From Bradyrhizobium canariense (lineage in GTDB: Bacteria; Pseudomonadota; Alphaproteobacteria; Rhizobiales; Xanthobacteraceae): a stretch of DNA of 64,000 bases. A program made the position numbers and the translations under genes. Shown here one piece after another: positions 54,110 through 62,143 of this stretch. Below the pieces are notes generated by a model. That model worked only from the letters and a program-made list of their open reading frames with translations, searched no databases and had not been told where the DNA came from. The DNA lies in contig NZ_JAFCKJ010000004.1 in the NCBI RefSeq assembly GCF_018130465.1, positions 310,001 to 374,000 on the forward strand, given 5' to 3'. Position 1 is the stretch's first letter. Every line of letters begins with the position of its first letter.

Positions 54110-55510
54110 TTAACGGCTCAGGCTAGCGAGCGGGCTGGGCAATTCCCCGAGATCCCAGAACAGCCCGGCCATCACCGTCAAGGCCTCCTCGGTCAGTGGC
54201 AGCAGGATGTGCTCATTGGGCGCATGCTGGGAACAGCCGGGATAGGAGTGCGGCACCCAGATCGTCGGCAGGCCCAGGATCTCGGAGAACACATCGTTGG
54301 GCAGCGAGCCGCCGAAATTCGGCAGCACCGCCGGCACCTTGCCGGTGGTCTGGCGCACCGAATCCGCGGCCCATTTGATCCAGGGGCTGTCGAAATCCGT
54401 GCGCGAGGCAGCAAAGCTCTGCGCCGCCCGCACCTCGACCATCGGAAAGCCCTTCTGCGCCAGATGCGCGCGGATCGCCTCGATCAGCCCATCGATCTCA
54501 GTGCCGACCACGAAACGCAGTTGCAGCACGGCATTGGCGTGGCCGGGAATGGCGTTGGCCGGCTTCTCGATATTGCCCGACGACATCGCCAGCACTTCGA
54601 GCGTGTTCCAGGCATAGAGCCGCTCGGCCGCCGAAAGACCCTCCTCGCCCCAGTTCTCGGCCAACGCCGGCTCGTCCTCGGTCGGCACCACCTGCACGTC
54701 GGCAAGATAACTGCGGATCTGGTTGGTGAGCCGGGGCGGCTTCAGCGCATCCAGCTGAAGGCGGCCGTGGCCGTCCACCAGCGTCGAGATCGCGTTGACA
54801 AGAATGATGGCGGGGTTGGCGAGCACGCCGCCCCAATTGCCGGAATGATGCCCGCCGTCACGAAGGTTCACATCGAGATGAATGCGGATGCCACCGCGGC
54901 AGCCGAGGAACAGGGTCGGACGGTCGGCGGACAGGCGCGGCCCGTCGGAGGCCATGAACAGATCGGCCTTGAGCGCGTCGCGATTGAGATCGCAGACCTT
55001 GCCAAGATCAGGCGAGCCGATCTCCTCGCCCATCTCGACGATGAACTTGGCGTTGAAGCCGAGCTTGCCGCCGCGGGCCTCGCGCACCGCCCGGAGTGCG
55101 GCCATGTTGATGCTGTGCTGGCCCTTGTTGTCGGCGGTGCCGCGGCCGTAGAGGCGCGTGCCCGAAACCGTGGTGCGCCAGGGATCGCGGCCGTCGCGCC
55201 ACTCGCCTTCCATGCCGTCGACGACATCGCCATGGCCGTAGATCAGCACGGTCGGCGCCGTCTCGCTCTCGTGATGCTCGGCGAACAGAAACGGCGCCTT
55301 GCCGCTGGGAGATTCGACCATGCGGCTTTCGAAATCGAGCGCGGCGAAAGCGGGCACCATCTCCTGTTCCAGATAGGCGCGCAGCTCGACGCTCCGGTTC
55401 GGATTCTGGCTCTCGGTCCGGTAGGCGACGCGGCGGTCGAGTTCGGCAAGGAACGCGCCGGATTTGAAATCGTCACGGGCGCGGGCGATGGCATCGGCTC
55501 TGGTCATCAT
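54110..55510 (-). CDS. M20-family metallopeptidase
   Basis: A 466-residue zinc peptidase or deacylase of the M20 group (dipeptidase/ArgE/CPG2 kin). Metal and catalytic residues are visible in YGHGDVVDG, GRGTADNKGQH and EMGEEIGSPD, and a later H in WVPHSYPG. A dimerisation domain with GGHHSGNWGG lies in the middle. A start as MMTRADA at 55510 is used; a long upstream frame is noncoding. It lies upstream of the amino acid transporter on the same strand, so peptide cleavage and uptake of the products may be linked. Confidence 0.9.
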   Translation of the reverse strand: MMTRADAIARARDDFKSGAFLAELDRRVAYRTESQNPNRSVELRAYLEQEMVPAFAALDFESRMVESPSGKAPFLFAEHHESETAPTVLIYGHGDVVDGMEGEWRDGRDPWRTTVSGTRLYGRGTADNKGQHSINMAALRAVREARGGKLGFNAKFIVEMGEEIGSPDLGKVCDLNRDALKADLFMASDGPRLSADRPTLFLGCRGGIRIHLDVNLRDGGHHSGNWGGVLANPAIILVNAISTLVDGHGRLQLDALKPPRLTNQIRSYLADVQVVPTEDEPALAENWGEEGLSAAERLYAWNTLEVLAMSSGNIEKPANAIPGHANAVLQLRFVVGTEIDGLIEAIRAHLAQKGFPMVEVRAAQSFAASRTDFDSPWIKWAADSVRQTTGKVPAVLPNFGGSLPNDVFSEILGLPTIWVPHSYPGCSQHAPNEHILLPLTEEALTVMAGLFWDLGELPSPLASLSR

Positions 55511-55748
55511 TTTCTTTTTTAGGTTGCGAGACGAAGGAGCATACCCGAGACGGGTAGGCCTCCGAAAGTGGCGGGGACTTCGATAGTCTTGGGATTTCGT
55601 TCTTGCTCTCTTGAGATTGGCTTGCCAAGCGCGGCAGCGCCGCTGATTTTGGCCTTGCCAAGGTCGCGTTATATGCAAGAACTTCGCCAAGTTCGGGCGC
55701 AGCACTATCATTCGAAGAGCGCCCGGTACAGGGCGCCGGGGGATCATC

Positions 55749-57128
55749 ATGGCCAAGCAGATCAGGCTCAACGCTTTTGCGATGAATTGCGTCGCGCACC
55801 AGTCACCGGGCCTGTGGACCCATCCGCGCGACCGCACCGCCGAATATAACCGCCTGCCCTACTGGATCGATCTTGCCAAAACGCTGGAGCGCGGCCGTTT
55901 CGACGGGCTGTTCCTCGCCGACGTGCTCGGCGTCTATGACGTCTATGGCAACAGTCCTGACGCAGCCTTGCGCAATGCAGCCCAGTCGCCCTCGAACGAT
56001 CCGCTGCTGCTGCTGTCGGCGATGGCGGCGGTGACGCAGAATCTCGGCTTCGGCGTCACCAGCAATCTCTCCTTCGAGCCGCCCTATCCGTTCGCGCGGC
56101 GGATGTCGACGCTCGATCATCTCACCGAGGGACGGATCGGCTGGAACGTCGTCACCGGCTACCTCGACAGCGCCGCGCGCGGTGCCGGCAAGGACAAGCA
56201 GATCGGTCACGACGACCGCTACGAGATCGCGGACGAATATATGGAGGTCGTCTACAAGCTCTGGGAAGGCAGTTGGGAGGACGACGCCGTGCTGCGCGAC
56301 CGCAAGCGCGGCATCTTCACCGATCCCACAAAAGTCCATCGCGTCAACCACGAGGGCGCGAACTACCGCATCAACAACACCATCCACCTGAGCGAGCCGT
56401 CGCCGCAGCGGACGCCCGTGCTGTACCAGGCCGGCACCTCGCCGCGCGGACGGCAGTTCGCGGCAAAGCATGCCGAATGCGTGTTCATGTCCGGGCCGTC
56501 GGCCAAGGTGATCGCACCGCGCGTGTCAGCGATCCGTCAGGAGGCCGCCGCGTTCGGCCGCAATCCGGCGGAAATCCTGATGTTCTCGATGATGACGATC
56601 ATCCTCGGGCGGACGGAGGCCGAGGCGAACGAAAAATATGCCGACTATCGCCGCCATATCAGCCCGGAGGGCGCGCTGGCGCTGATGTCGGGATGGACCG
56701 GCGTCGACTTCTCCGGCTACGACCTCGACCAGCAGGTGCGTCACGTCCAGAACGACGCCGGCCGCAGCGCAATGGACAACGTCACCCGCGCCGATCCCGA
56801 TCGCGTCTGGACCGTGCGCGACGTCATCGAGCATGTCGGCGTCGGCGGCGCCGGTCCCGTCGTGGTCGGCACGCCGGAGATGGTCGCGGACAAGATCGAG
56901 GCGTGGTTCGAGGCGACCGATGTCGACGGCCTCAACGTCGCCTTCGCGATCTCACCCGGCGATTTCGAGGACATCGCCGACATGCTGGTGCCGGAGCTGA
57001 CGCGGCGTGGGCGGTACAAGGCGAAGTACGCGCAGGGCACGCTGCGGGAGAAGCTGTTCGGTGACGGGCGTGCGCGGCTGGGTGCGCCGCATCCGGGGGC
57101 TGGGTATCGGGTGGGGAGGAAGGGGTAG
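55749..57128 (+). CDS. LLM-class flavin-dependent monooxygenase (NtaA/DszA group)
   Basis: A 459-residue flavin monooxygenase of the same group as the gene at 37169, but a distinct subfamily. FDGLFLADVLGVYDVYG, LGFGVTSNLSFEPPYPFARR, LTEGRIGWNVVTGYLDSA and LYQAGTSPRGRQFAAKHAE are family signatures. It needs FMNH2 from a reductase not found nearby. The substrate is unknown. It is divergent from the M20 peptidase, 238 nt away. The end of the gene is unusually rich in G and C in its last 60 nt. Confidence 0.92.
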   Translation: MAKQIRLNAFAMNCVAHQSPGLWTHPRDRTAEYNRLPYWIDLAKTLERGRFDGLFLADVLGVYDVYGNSPDAALRNAAQSPSNDPLLLLSAMAAVTQNLGFGVTSNLSFEPPYPFARRMSTLDHLTEGRIGWNVVTGYLDSAARGAGKDKQIGHDDRYEIADEYMEVVYKLWEGSWEDDAVLRDRKRGIFTDPTKVHRVNHEGANYRINNTIHLSEPSPQRTPVLYQAGTSPRGRQFAAKHAECVFMSGPSAKVIAPRVSAIRQEAAAFGRNPAEILMFSMMTIILGRTEAEANEKYADYRRHISPEGALALMSGWTGVDFSGYDLDQQVRHVQNDAGRSAMDNVTRADPDRVWTVRDVIEHVGVGGAGPVVVGTPEMVADKIEAWFEATDVDGLNVAFAISPGDFEDIADMLVPELTRRGRYKAKYAQGTLREKLFGDGRARLGAPHPGAGYRVGRKG

Positions 57129-57144
57129 CGCCCCAAGGTACGCT

Positions 57145-57249
57145 GTCGTGCCCCGGCTTGACCGGGGCATCCAGTACGCCGCAGCGTCTCGACTTAATCA
57201 CCGCCGCCTCTGGAATACTGGATCACCCGCCTTCGCGGGTGATGACGAC
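57145..57249. repeat. Dispersed palindromic repeat, copy 2
   Basis: Starts GTCGTGCCCCGGCTTGACCG and continues with CATCCAGTACGCCGCAGC, as in the copy at 49626. The second half ends with CCGCCTTCGCGGGTGATGAC, which differs from copy 1. The shared left half and different right half suggest recombination or gene conversion between repeat variants. Confidence 0.85.
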
Positions 57250-57289
57250 TGAGAGCGTGGCGGGCATCAGCGCCGCAAGTGACGCTGCC

Positions 57290-58951
57290 CTACACCTTCC
57301 CGTCCACCATCACCTCGATCAGCTTGGTTCCGGGCCGGCCAAATGCCGACGCCAGCGTCGCCTTCAGCTCGCGGGGGTCGCTGACCTTGATCGCCTCGCA
57401 TCCCAGCGCCCTCGCCACGCCCGCGAAATCCACCGGCGGATCGACAAAATCCATGCCGACGTAATTGTCGTCGCCATGGAAGGCGAGCAGACGCTGCTTG
57501 ATGATGCGGTAGCCGCCATTGTTGGCAATGACGACATTGAGCGGCAGCTTGTGATGCGCCGCCGTCCACAGCGACTGGATCGAATACATCGCGCTGCCGT
57601 CGCCGGAGAAGCAGACGACGGGGCGATCGGGATTGGCGATGCTGGCGCCGACGGAGGCCGGCAGGCCCCAGCCGATGCCGCCGGAAGCAAGGCCGTGATA
57701 GCCGAAGCGGTCGCGGTGCGCGCGCAACGCCGTGATCTGGCGGCTCGAGGTGAGGCCTTCGTCCACGAGGATGGCATTGGCGGGCATGGCCTCGATCATT
57801 TGCAGCACCAGCCAGTCTGGATCGATGGGGCTGCGCTCCGCAGCCTTGCCGATCTGCTCGACCAGCGCGGTGCGCCGCGCGGTCCAGTTCTTCGACGCGA
57901 GCTCAGCGAGACGTTGCTTCGCACGTTGCGCCAGGGCAGCGCCGCCCATCTCCTTCAACGCCGGGATCAGCGCGCGCAGCGTTTCCTTCAAATCCGCCTT
58001 CAGCGCGATCTCGGCACCGTAGTTCTTGGCGATCTCCCAATCGCCGAGGCCGATTTGCACGATGCCAAGGCCCTCCGGCAGCGCATCGACCTCGCTATAG
58101 ACCGACATCCGCAGGGGATCGCCGCCGAGCGCGATCAAGAGGTCGTACGGCGCAAGCGTGTCGCGCGCGACTTTCTGGACACGTGCCAGCGTGCCGACGA
58201 AGCTCGGGCTTTCCGAGAGGAAGTGCGAGCCATAGGGCGTCGAGGATTGGTAGGCAGCCGCACCGAGCACCTCGGCGAGTTCGGCGGCCTCCATGAGCGC
58301 ATCGCTTTTGACGACCTCGTCCATGGTGACGATCACGGGACGTTCGGCCTTGAGCAGCCGCGCGGCGAACGCCTTTAGTGCCTGATCCGATGGCCTTGTG
58401 CGGGCGTCGATGCGGGTGGAGCGGCCGAGATCTATCCCAGCCTCGCTGTTGAGGATGTCGCCGGGCAACGAAATGAACACCGGCCCGGTCGGCGGCGTGG
58501 TCGCGACTTTTGCGGCGCGGCGCACGATGCGCGGCAGATCCTCGAGCCGCGTCACCTCGACCGCCCATTTCACCAGCGGCTCGGCCATGCGCACCAGCGG
58601 ACCGTAGAGCACCGGCTCCATCAGGCCGTGGCCCTGCTCCTGCTGGCCCGCGGTGAGGATCATCGGCGTGCCCGTGAACTGGGCGTTGTAGAGCGAGCCC
58701 ATCGCGTTGCCGAGGCCGGGCGCGACATGGACGTTGCAGGCGACGAGCTTTCCGGAGGCGCGGCTATAGCCATCCGCGATCGCCACCACCAGGCTCTCCT
58801 GCATCGCCATCACATAGGTGAGGTCGGGATGGTCCTTCAGCGCATGCATGATCGGCAGCTCGGTGGTGCCGGGATTGCCGAACAGATGCGTGATGCCCTC
58901 GTCCTTGAGCAGCGCGAGAAAGGCGGAGCGGCCGGTGATCTTGTTCTTCAT
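57290..58951 (-). CDS. ThDP-dependent decarboxylase/synthase (benzoylformate decarboxylase or acetolactate synthase-like)
   Basis: A 553-residue thiamine-diphosphate enzyme. The N-terminal GNPGTTELPIMHAL and a catalytic-type Glu in MAMQESLVVAIADGY point to the benzoylformate decarboxylase/ALS group. The ThDP motif runs from GDGSAMYSIQS to IANNGG, about 29 residues. An excellent GGAGGAAAC precedes the ATG at 58951. It probably acts on a 2-oxo acid. The exact reaction is open: decarboxylation of an aryl-glyoxylate or carboligation. An aldehyde dehydrogenase lies 3 kb away and could take the aldehyde. Confidence 0.88.
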   Translation of the reverse strand: MKNKITGRSAFLALLKDEGITHLFGNPGTTELPIMHALKDHPDLTYVMAMQESLVVAIADGYSRASGKLVACNVHVAPGLGNAMGSLYNAQFTGTPMILTAGQQEQGHGLMEPVLYGPLVRMAEPLVKWAVEVTRLEDLPRIVRRAAKVATTPPTGPVFISLPGDILNSEAGIDLGRSTRIDARTRPSDQALKAFAARLLKAERPVIVTMDEVVKSDALMEAAELAEVLGAAAYQSSTPYGSHFLSESPSFVGTLARVQKVARDTLAPYDLLIALGGDPLRMSVYSEVDALPEGLGIVQIGLGDWEIAKNYGAEIALKADLKETLRALIPALKEMGGAALAQRAKQRLAELASKNWTARRTALVEQIGKAAERSPIDPDWLVLQMIEAMPANAILVDEGLTSSRQITALRAHRDRFGYHGLASGGIGWGLPASVGASIANPDRPVVCFSGDGSAMYSIQSLWTAAHHKLPLNVVIANNGGYRIIKQRLLAFHGDDNYVGMDFVDPPVDFAGVARALGCEAIKVSDPRELKATLASAFGRPGTKLIEVMVDGKV

Positions 58952-59056
58952 GTTTCCTCCAGAGGCGAACGTTGCCGCAAGGACGGGCGCATGATGGCCG
59001 AAATCGCGGGAGGCGCGCAAGGAAGCGCGGTCATGGCTGCGTTGCGTGGGAGAGCG

Positions 59057-59560
59057 CTACATCTCCTCGCGCCCCAGCTCGAACGGATCCTCGCCGCCCG
59101 CCCGCTTCTTCTTTTTTGAGCGCTGCCAGACCACACCGGGAAAGCCTTTCAGCGGCACCAGCGGCTCGCCGGTATAGGTCCATTCCTGCAGCTCCTCGAT
59201 CGCGATGTGATAGAGCGGCTGGCGGCCGGTGCGCCCGCTGAACAGCGCGCGGGGAATGTTGACCATGTGCGGCCCGCGCGGGCGCTCATACGTGATCGGC
59301 GTGCCGCAATGCGCGCAGAAGCTGCGCGCGGTCTTCGTTGTCTTGTCCTCGTAGCGGGAAAGCGCCGTCTTGCCTGCGGTGATGCGAAACCGCTTCTTCC
59401 AGCTTCCGACGTATGTCGCATAGGCGGCGCCGTGGGCGCGACGGCTGGCGGCGGAATGATCGTGCCAGGCCCAGCGTGCGGGGACGTCAATCTCGAAGGT
59501 GACCTTGCCGCAGAGGCATTGGCCGGTGGCGACTCCTGCGGCGGCTGCGGCTTTGGCCAT
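59057..59560 (-). CDS. GFA (glutathione-dependent formaldehyde-activating) family protein, central cysteines missing
   Basis: A 167-residue protein with the GFA fold: QCLCGKVTFEIDVP at the start (C15, C17) and FCAHCGTPITYE later (C82, C85). Canonical members also have a CHCxxCR centre that binds the catalytic zinc. Here the same place reads WHDHSAASRRAHG, so the cysteines are absent and only the structural zinc site is kept. It may be a non-catalytic or differently liganded variant. C-terminal lysines (SKKKKRAGG) are unusual. Confidence 0.82.
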   Translation of the reverse strand: MAKAAAAAGVATGQCLCGKVTFEIDVPARWAWHDHSAASRRAHGAAYATYVGSWKKRFRITAGKTALSRYEDKTTKTARSFCAHCGTPITYERPRGPHMVNIPRALFSGRTGRQPLYHIAIEELQEWTYTGEPLVPLKGFPGVVWQRSKKKKRAGGEDPFELGREEM

Positions 59561-59574
59561 GGTGCTTCCCTTAT

Positions 59575-59654
59575 CGTCATTACGAGCGTAGCGAAGCAAT
59601 CCAGACTGCCTCTACGAAAAGACGCTGGATTGCTTCGCTGCGCTCGCAATGACG
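59575..59654. repeat. Inverted repeat with 30-nt arms
   Basis: CGTCATTACGAGCGTAGCG begins the left arm and CGCTGCGCTCGCAATGACG ends the right arm, with 20 nt between the arms. It is one of several dispersed repeat types in the 59561-59784 gap, which otherwise holds no gene. Confidence 0.88.
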
Positions 59655-59692
59655 GAGTTTGTGGTAGCGGTCAGAGCGACGAATATAGACCC

Positions 59693-59776
59693 GTAGCCCG
59701 GATGGAGCGCAGTGTAATCCGGGACCTATGCCTCGCGGGACCAAACCCGGATTTCGCTGCGCTCCATCCGGGCTAC
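59693..59776. repeat. Inverted repeat with 31-nt arms
   Basis: Left arm GTAGCCCGGATGGAGCGCAG and on (59693-59723), right arm ending CTGCGCTCCATCCGGGCTAC (59746-59776), loop 22 nt. It is another Bradyrhizobium-type dispersed element and lies just before the end of the OYE gene, where it may terminate transcription. Confidence 0.88.
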
Positions 59777-59784
59777 GACGGTCC

Positions 59785-60912
59785 CTACGCCGGCGTCAGC
59801 TCGTCATACAACGGATAGTCCGTATACCCCTTCTCCTCGCCGCCATAGAACGTCGCACGGTTGTACGGCGTGAGAGGGTAATCGTGTTGCAGGCGGCGCG
59901 GCAGATCGGGATTGGAGATGAAGATGCGGCCGAACGCGATGAGGTCGGCATGCCCCTCCGCGATCGCGGCGTTGGCCGTCTCGCCGGTGAAGCCGCCGGC
60001 GGTCATCAGCACGCCGCTGTAGAGCGGGCGGAACAGCAGCATTGCCGACGGCACGTTCTGCCAGTTGACTTCTGCGCGCCCCGAGCCGCTGGAGCGCGGC
60101 TCGATGAAATGCAAATAGGCAAGACCGAGCCTGTCGAGCGCCTTCACCACATGCGTGTAGAGCGGCATCGGATCTGGCTCGCCGGAATCATTGGCAATGC
60201 CGTGGGGTGACAGCCGCACGCCGACCCGGCCCGCGCCCCATACGTCGATCGCGGCCTGCGTCACCTCGAGCAGAAGCCGCGCGCGGTTCTCGATCGACCC
60301 GCCATATTGATCGGTGCGCTGGTTGCTGCGTGATTGCAGGAATTGCTCGAGCAGATAGCCGTTGGCGCCGTGGATCTCAACGCCGTCGAAGCCGGCGGTC
60401 AGCGCGTTCTTCGCGCCCTGCCTGAAGGCCTCGACGATGCCCTTGACCTCGTCCGTCTCGAGCGCGCGCGGCGTCTCGTAGTCGGAGATCTTGCCGTCGG
60501 CGGTCATCGCCTTCATGCCTTCGGCCCTGATCGGGATCGCCGAGGCCGAGACCGGCAGCTCACCACCGTGGAAGGAGGAATGCGAGACGCGGCCCACATG
60601 CCAGAGCTGGAGAAAGATGATGCCGCCCTTGGCGTGCACGGCGTCGACAACCTTGCGCCAGCCCGCGATCTGCGTCTCCGAATAGATGCCGGGCGTCGCC
60701 GGATTACCGCGGCCGTGCGAGAGCACGGGCGAGGCCTCGGCGATGAGCAGGCCGCCCTGGGTGGCGCGCTGACCGTAATATTCGGCGTTGAGCGGCCGCG
60801 GCGAAAAGCTCTCGCGCTCGGCCCGCATGCGCGTCAACGGCGCCATCGCGACGCGATGCGCGAGCTTGTACGGACCGACCTGCAGCGGTCGAAACAACGC
60901 CTCGAATTTCAT
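59785..60912 (-). CDS. Old Yellow Enzyme-family alkene reductase (NemA-like)
   Basis: A 375-residue FMN TIM-barrel ene-reductase that reduces activated alkenes, maleimides or nitro compounds with NAD(P)H. Signatures are RVAMAPLTRMRA, GGLLIAEAS, the active-site pair in VEIHGANGYLLEQF, and GRIFISNPDLPRRL. The ATG at 60912 (MKFEALFRPL) is the conserved start; a 23-residue upstream extension is not. It is alone on its strand between a repeat and a terminator of the next gene. Confidence 0.93.
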   Translation of the reverse strand: MKFEALFRPLQVGPYKLAHRVAMAPLTRMRAERESFSPRPLNAEYYGQRATQGGLLIAEASPVLSHGRGNPATPGIYSETQIAGWRKVVDAVHAKGGIIFLQLWHVGRVSHSSFHGGELPVSASAIPIRAEGMKAMTADGKISDYETPRALETDEVKGIVEAFRQGAKNALTAGFDGVEIHGANGYLLEQFLQSRSNQRTDQYGGSIENRARLLLEVTQAAIDVWGAGRVGVRLSPHGIANDSGEPDPMPLYTHVVKALDRLGLAYLHFIEPRSSGSGRAEVNWQNVPSAMLLFRPLYSGVLMTAGGFTGETANAAIAEGHADLIAFGRIFISNPDLPRRLQHDYPLTPYNRATFYGGEEKGYTDYPLYDELTPA

Positions 60913-61020
60913 GCCGGCCCCAAAATGATCGATGAGAGGACGGGGATCATATGAGAAGGGGTGGCAAGCCGGAAGCCACATGGGTGGATGGCTGGCCAGC
61001 CAAAAGATGCGGCGGAATCA

Positions 61021-61049
61021 AAAAAGCCCCGGGGGGACCCCGGGGCTTG
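61021..61049 (-). terminator. Rho-independent terminator of the outer membrane protein gene
   Basis: Arms AAGCCCCGGGG (61025-61035) and CCCCGGGGCTT (61039-61049) with a 3-nt loop, followed on the minus strand by six T (61026-61021). It lies 21 nt after the gene's stop codon. Confidence 0.92.
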
Positions 61050-61070
61050 TTGCTTGCTCGGAACGGCAGA

Positions 61071-61934
61071 TCAGTATTTCGCGACGACCGGGCCTGAGCC
61101 GAACTTGTAGTTCAAGCCGACCCTTGCGATGTGGCCCGTGAAATTCGCGGTTGCGTCAAAGCCGCGAGCCGGGCCCGGCGTGAACGGGAACAGCGGATTG
61201 AAGAAGGTGTATTTCTCGCTGCCGAGATCGTAATAGAGATATTCGAGCTTGACGCTCCAGTTCGACGCAAAGCGGTACTCACCGCCGCCGCCGACGGTCC
61301 AGCCCACGCGCCAGCTTTCCGACGTCCCCGCGCCACAGATCACGTTGAGGCAGGGCGCACCGGCCGCAAGCGTGGGATCCACGAGCGAGGTCGACGCCTT
61401 GACGTGCCCATAGGCAAGACCGCCGGTCGCGTAGAGCATCAAATCGGGTGTAACGGTGGCACCGATCCGGCCGCGCACGGTCCCCAACCAGTCGACCTCC
61501 TGCTCTTGCCTGGTCATGATGTCCGGGAAAACCGGCAGCGTTCGGGAGACCGTCGAGCTGCCCTTGATGCCGGCAGCCGCGATGTCGGCTTCGACGCCCC
61601 ACACCAGCGAGCCCGCCTGCACATTGTAGCCGGCCTGCACGCCGCCCAGCACACCGCGCGGGTTTGTTGCCAGTGACGGCGGGACAAGGCCGCCGGCGAG
61701 AGCCACGTCGAGCACACCCGCCGTGAAAACCGGATCGTGCGGCGCGAGCTTGATCGCATCGTCGCTCCAGCCATACCCGACATTCACGCCGGCGTAGAAG
61801 CCCGACCAGTTGTAGGCGACAGGTAATTGCGGCGCCTTGTAGAGCGGCGCACGTGCGGCCATATCGGCTGCGAACGCGGGCTGCGCCGAGGCCAAGCCCA
61901 AAGTCACAAACATGATCGAAGCGAAGCGAAGCAT
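61071..61934 (-). CDS. Outer-membrane beta-barrel protein (Omp25/Opacity-like)
   Basis: A 287-residue porin-like protein. A signal peptide ends near AFAADMAARAP, then YNWSGFYAGVNVGYGW starts the first strands. The end is VGLNYKFGSGPVVAKY, with an aromatic C-terminal residue as in outer-membrane barrels. It matches rhizobial Omp25/Omp31 type proteins. The start at 61934 is preferred because GGGATATCGGGA lies just upstream; an ATG 24 nt earlier lacks a ribosome site. One disulfide-capable pair lies at CLNVIC. Confidence 0.92.
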   Translation of the reverse strand: MLRFASIMFVTLGLASAQPAFAADMAARAPLYKAPQLPVAYNWSGFYAGVNVGYGWSDDAIKLAPHDPVFTAGVLDVALAGGLVPPSLATNPRGVLGGVQAGYNVQAGSLVWGVEADIAAAGIKGSSTVSRTLPVFPDIMTRQEQEVDWLGTVRGRIGATVTPDLMLYATGGLAYGHVKASTSLVDPTLAAGAPCLNVICGAGTSESWRVGWTVGGGGEYRFASNWSVKLEYLYYDLGSEKYTFFNPLFPFTPGPARGFDATANFTGHIARVGLNYKFGSGPVVAKY

Positions 61935-62143
61935 TCCCGATATCCCAAACCCGAACATTGACGTTGACCAGAACTAACCGGCCGAGGTTCGAAATGGGAT
62001 AATAATCCTCGCTAGATCGCGGGCGACAGCAGTTTCAAAATCGCCTGTAGCGTCCGGGCAACAACTCCTGGTCGTCGCAAGCAGCCTCTCGTCGCCGCAA
62101 GCAAGATCAACCATCGAAACCCGGACGCGACAGCAAAAGCGCC

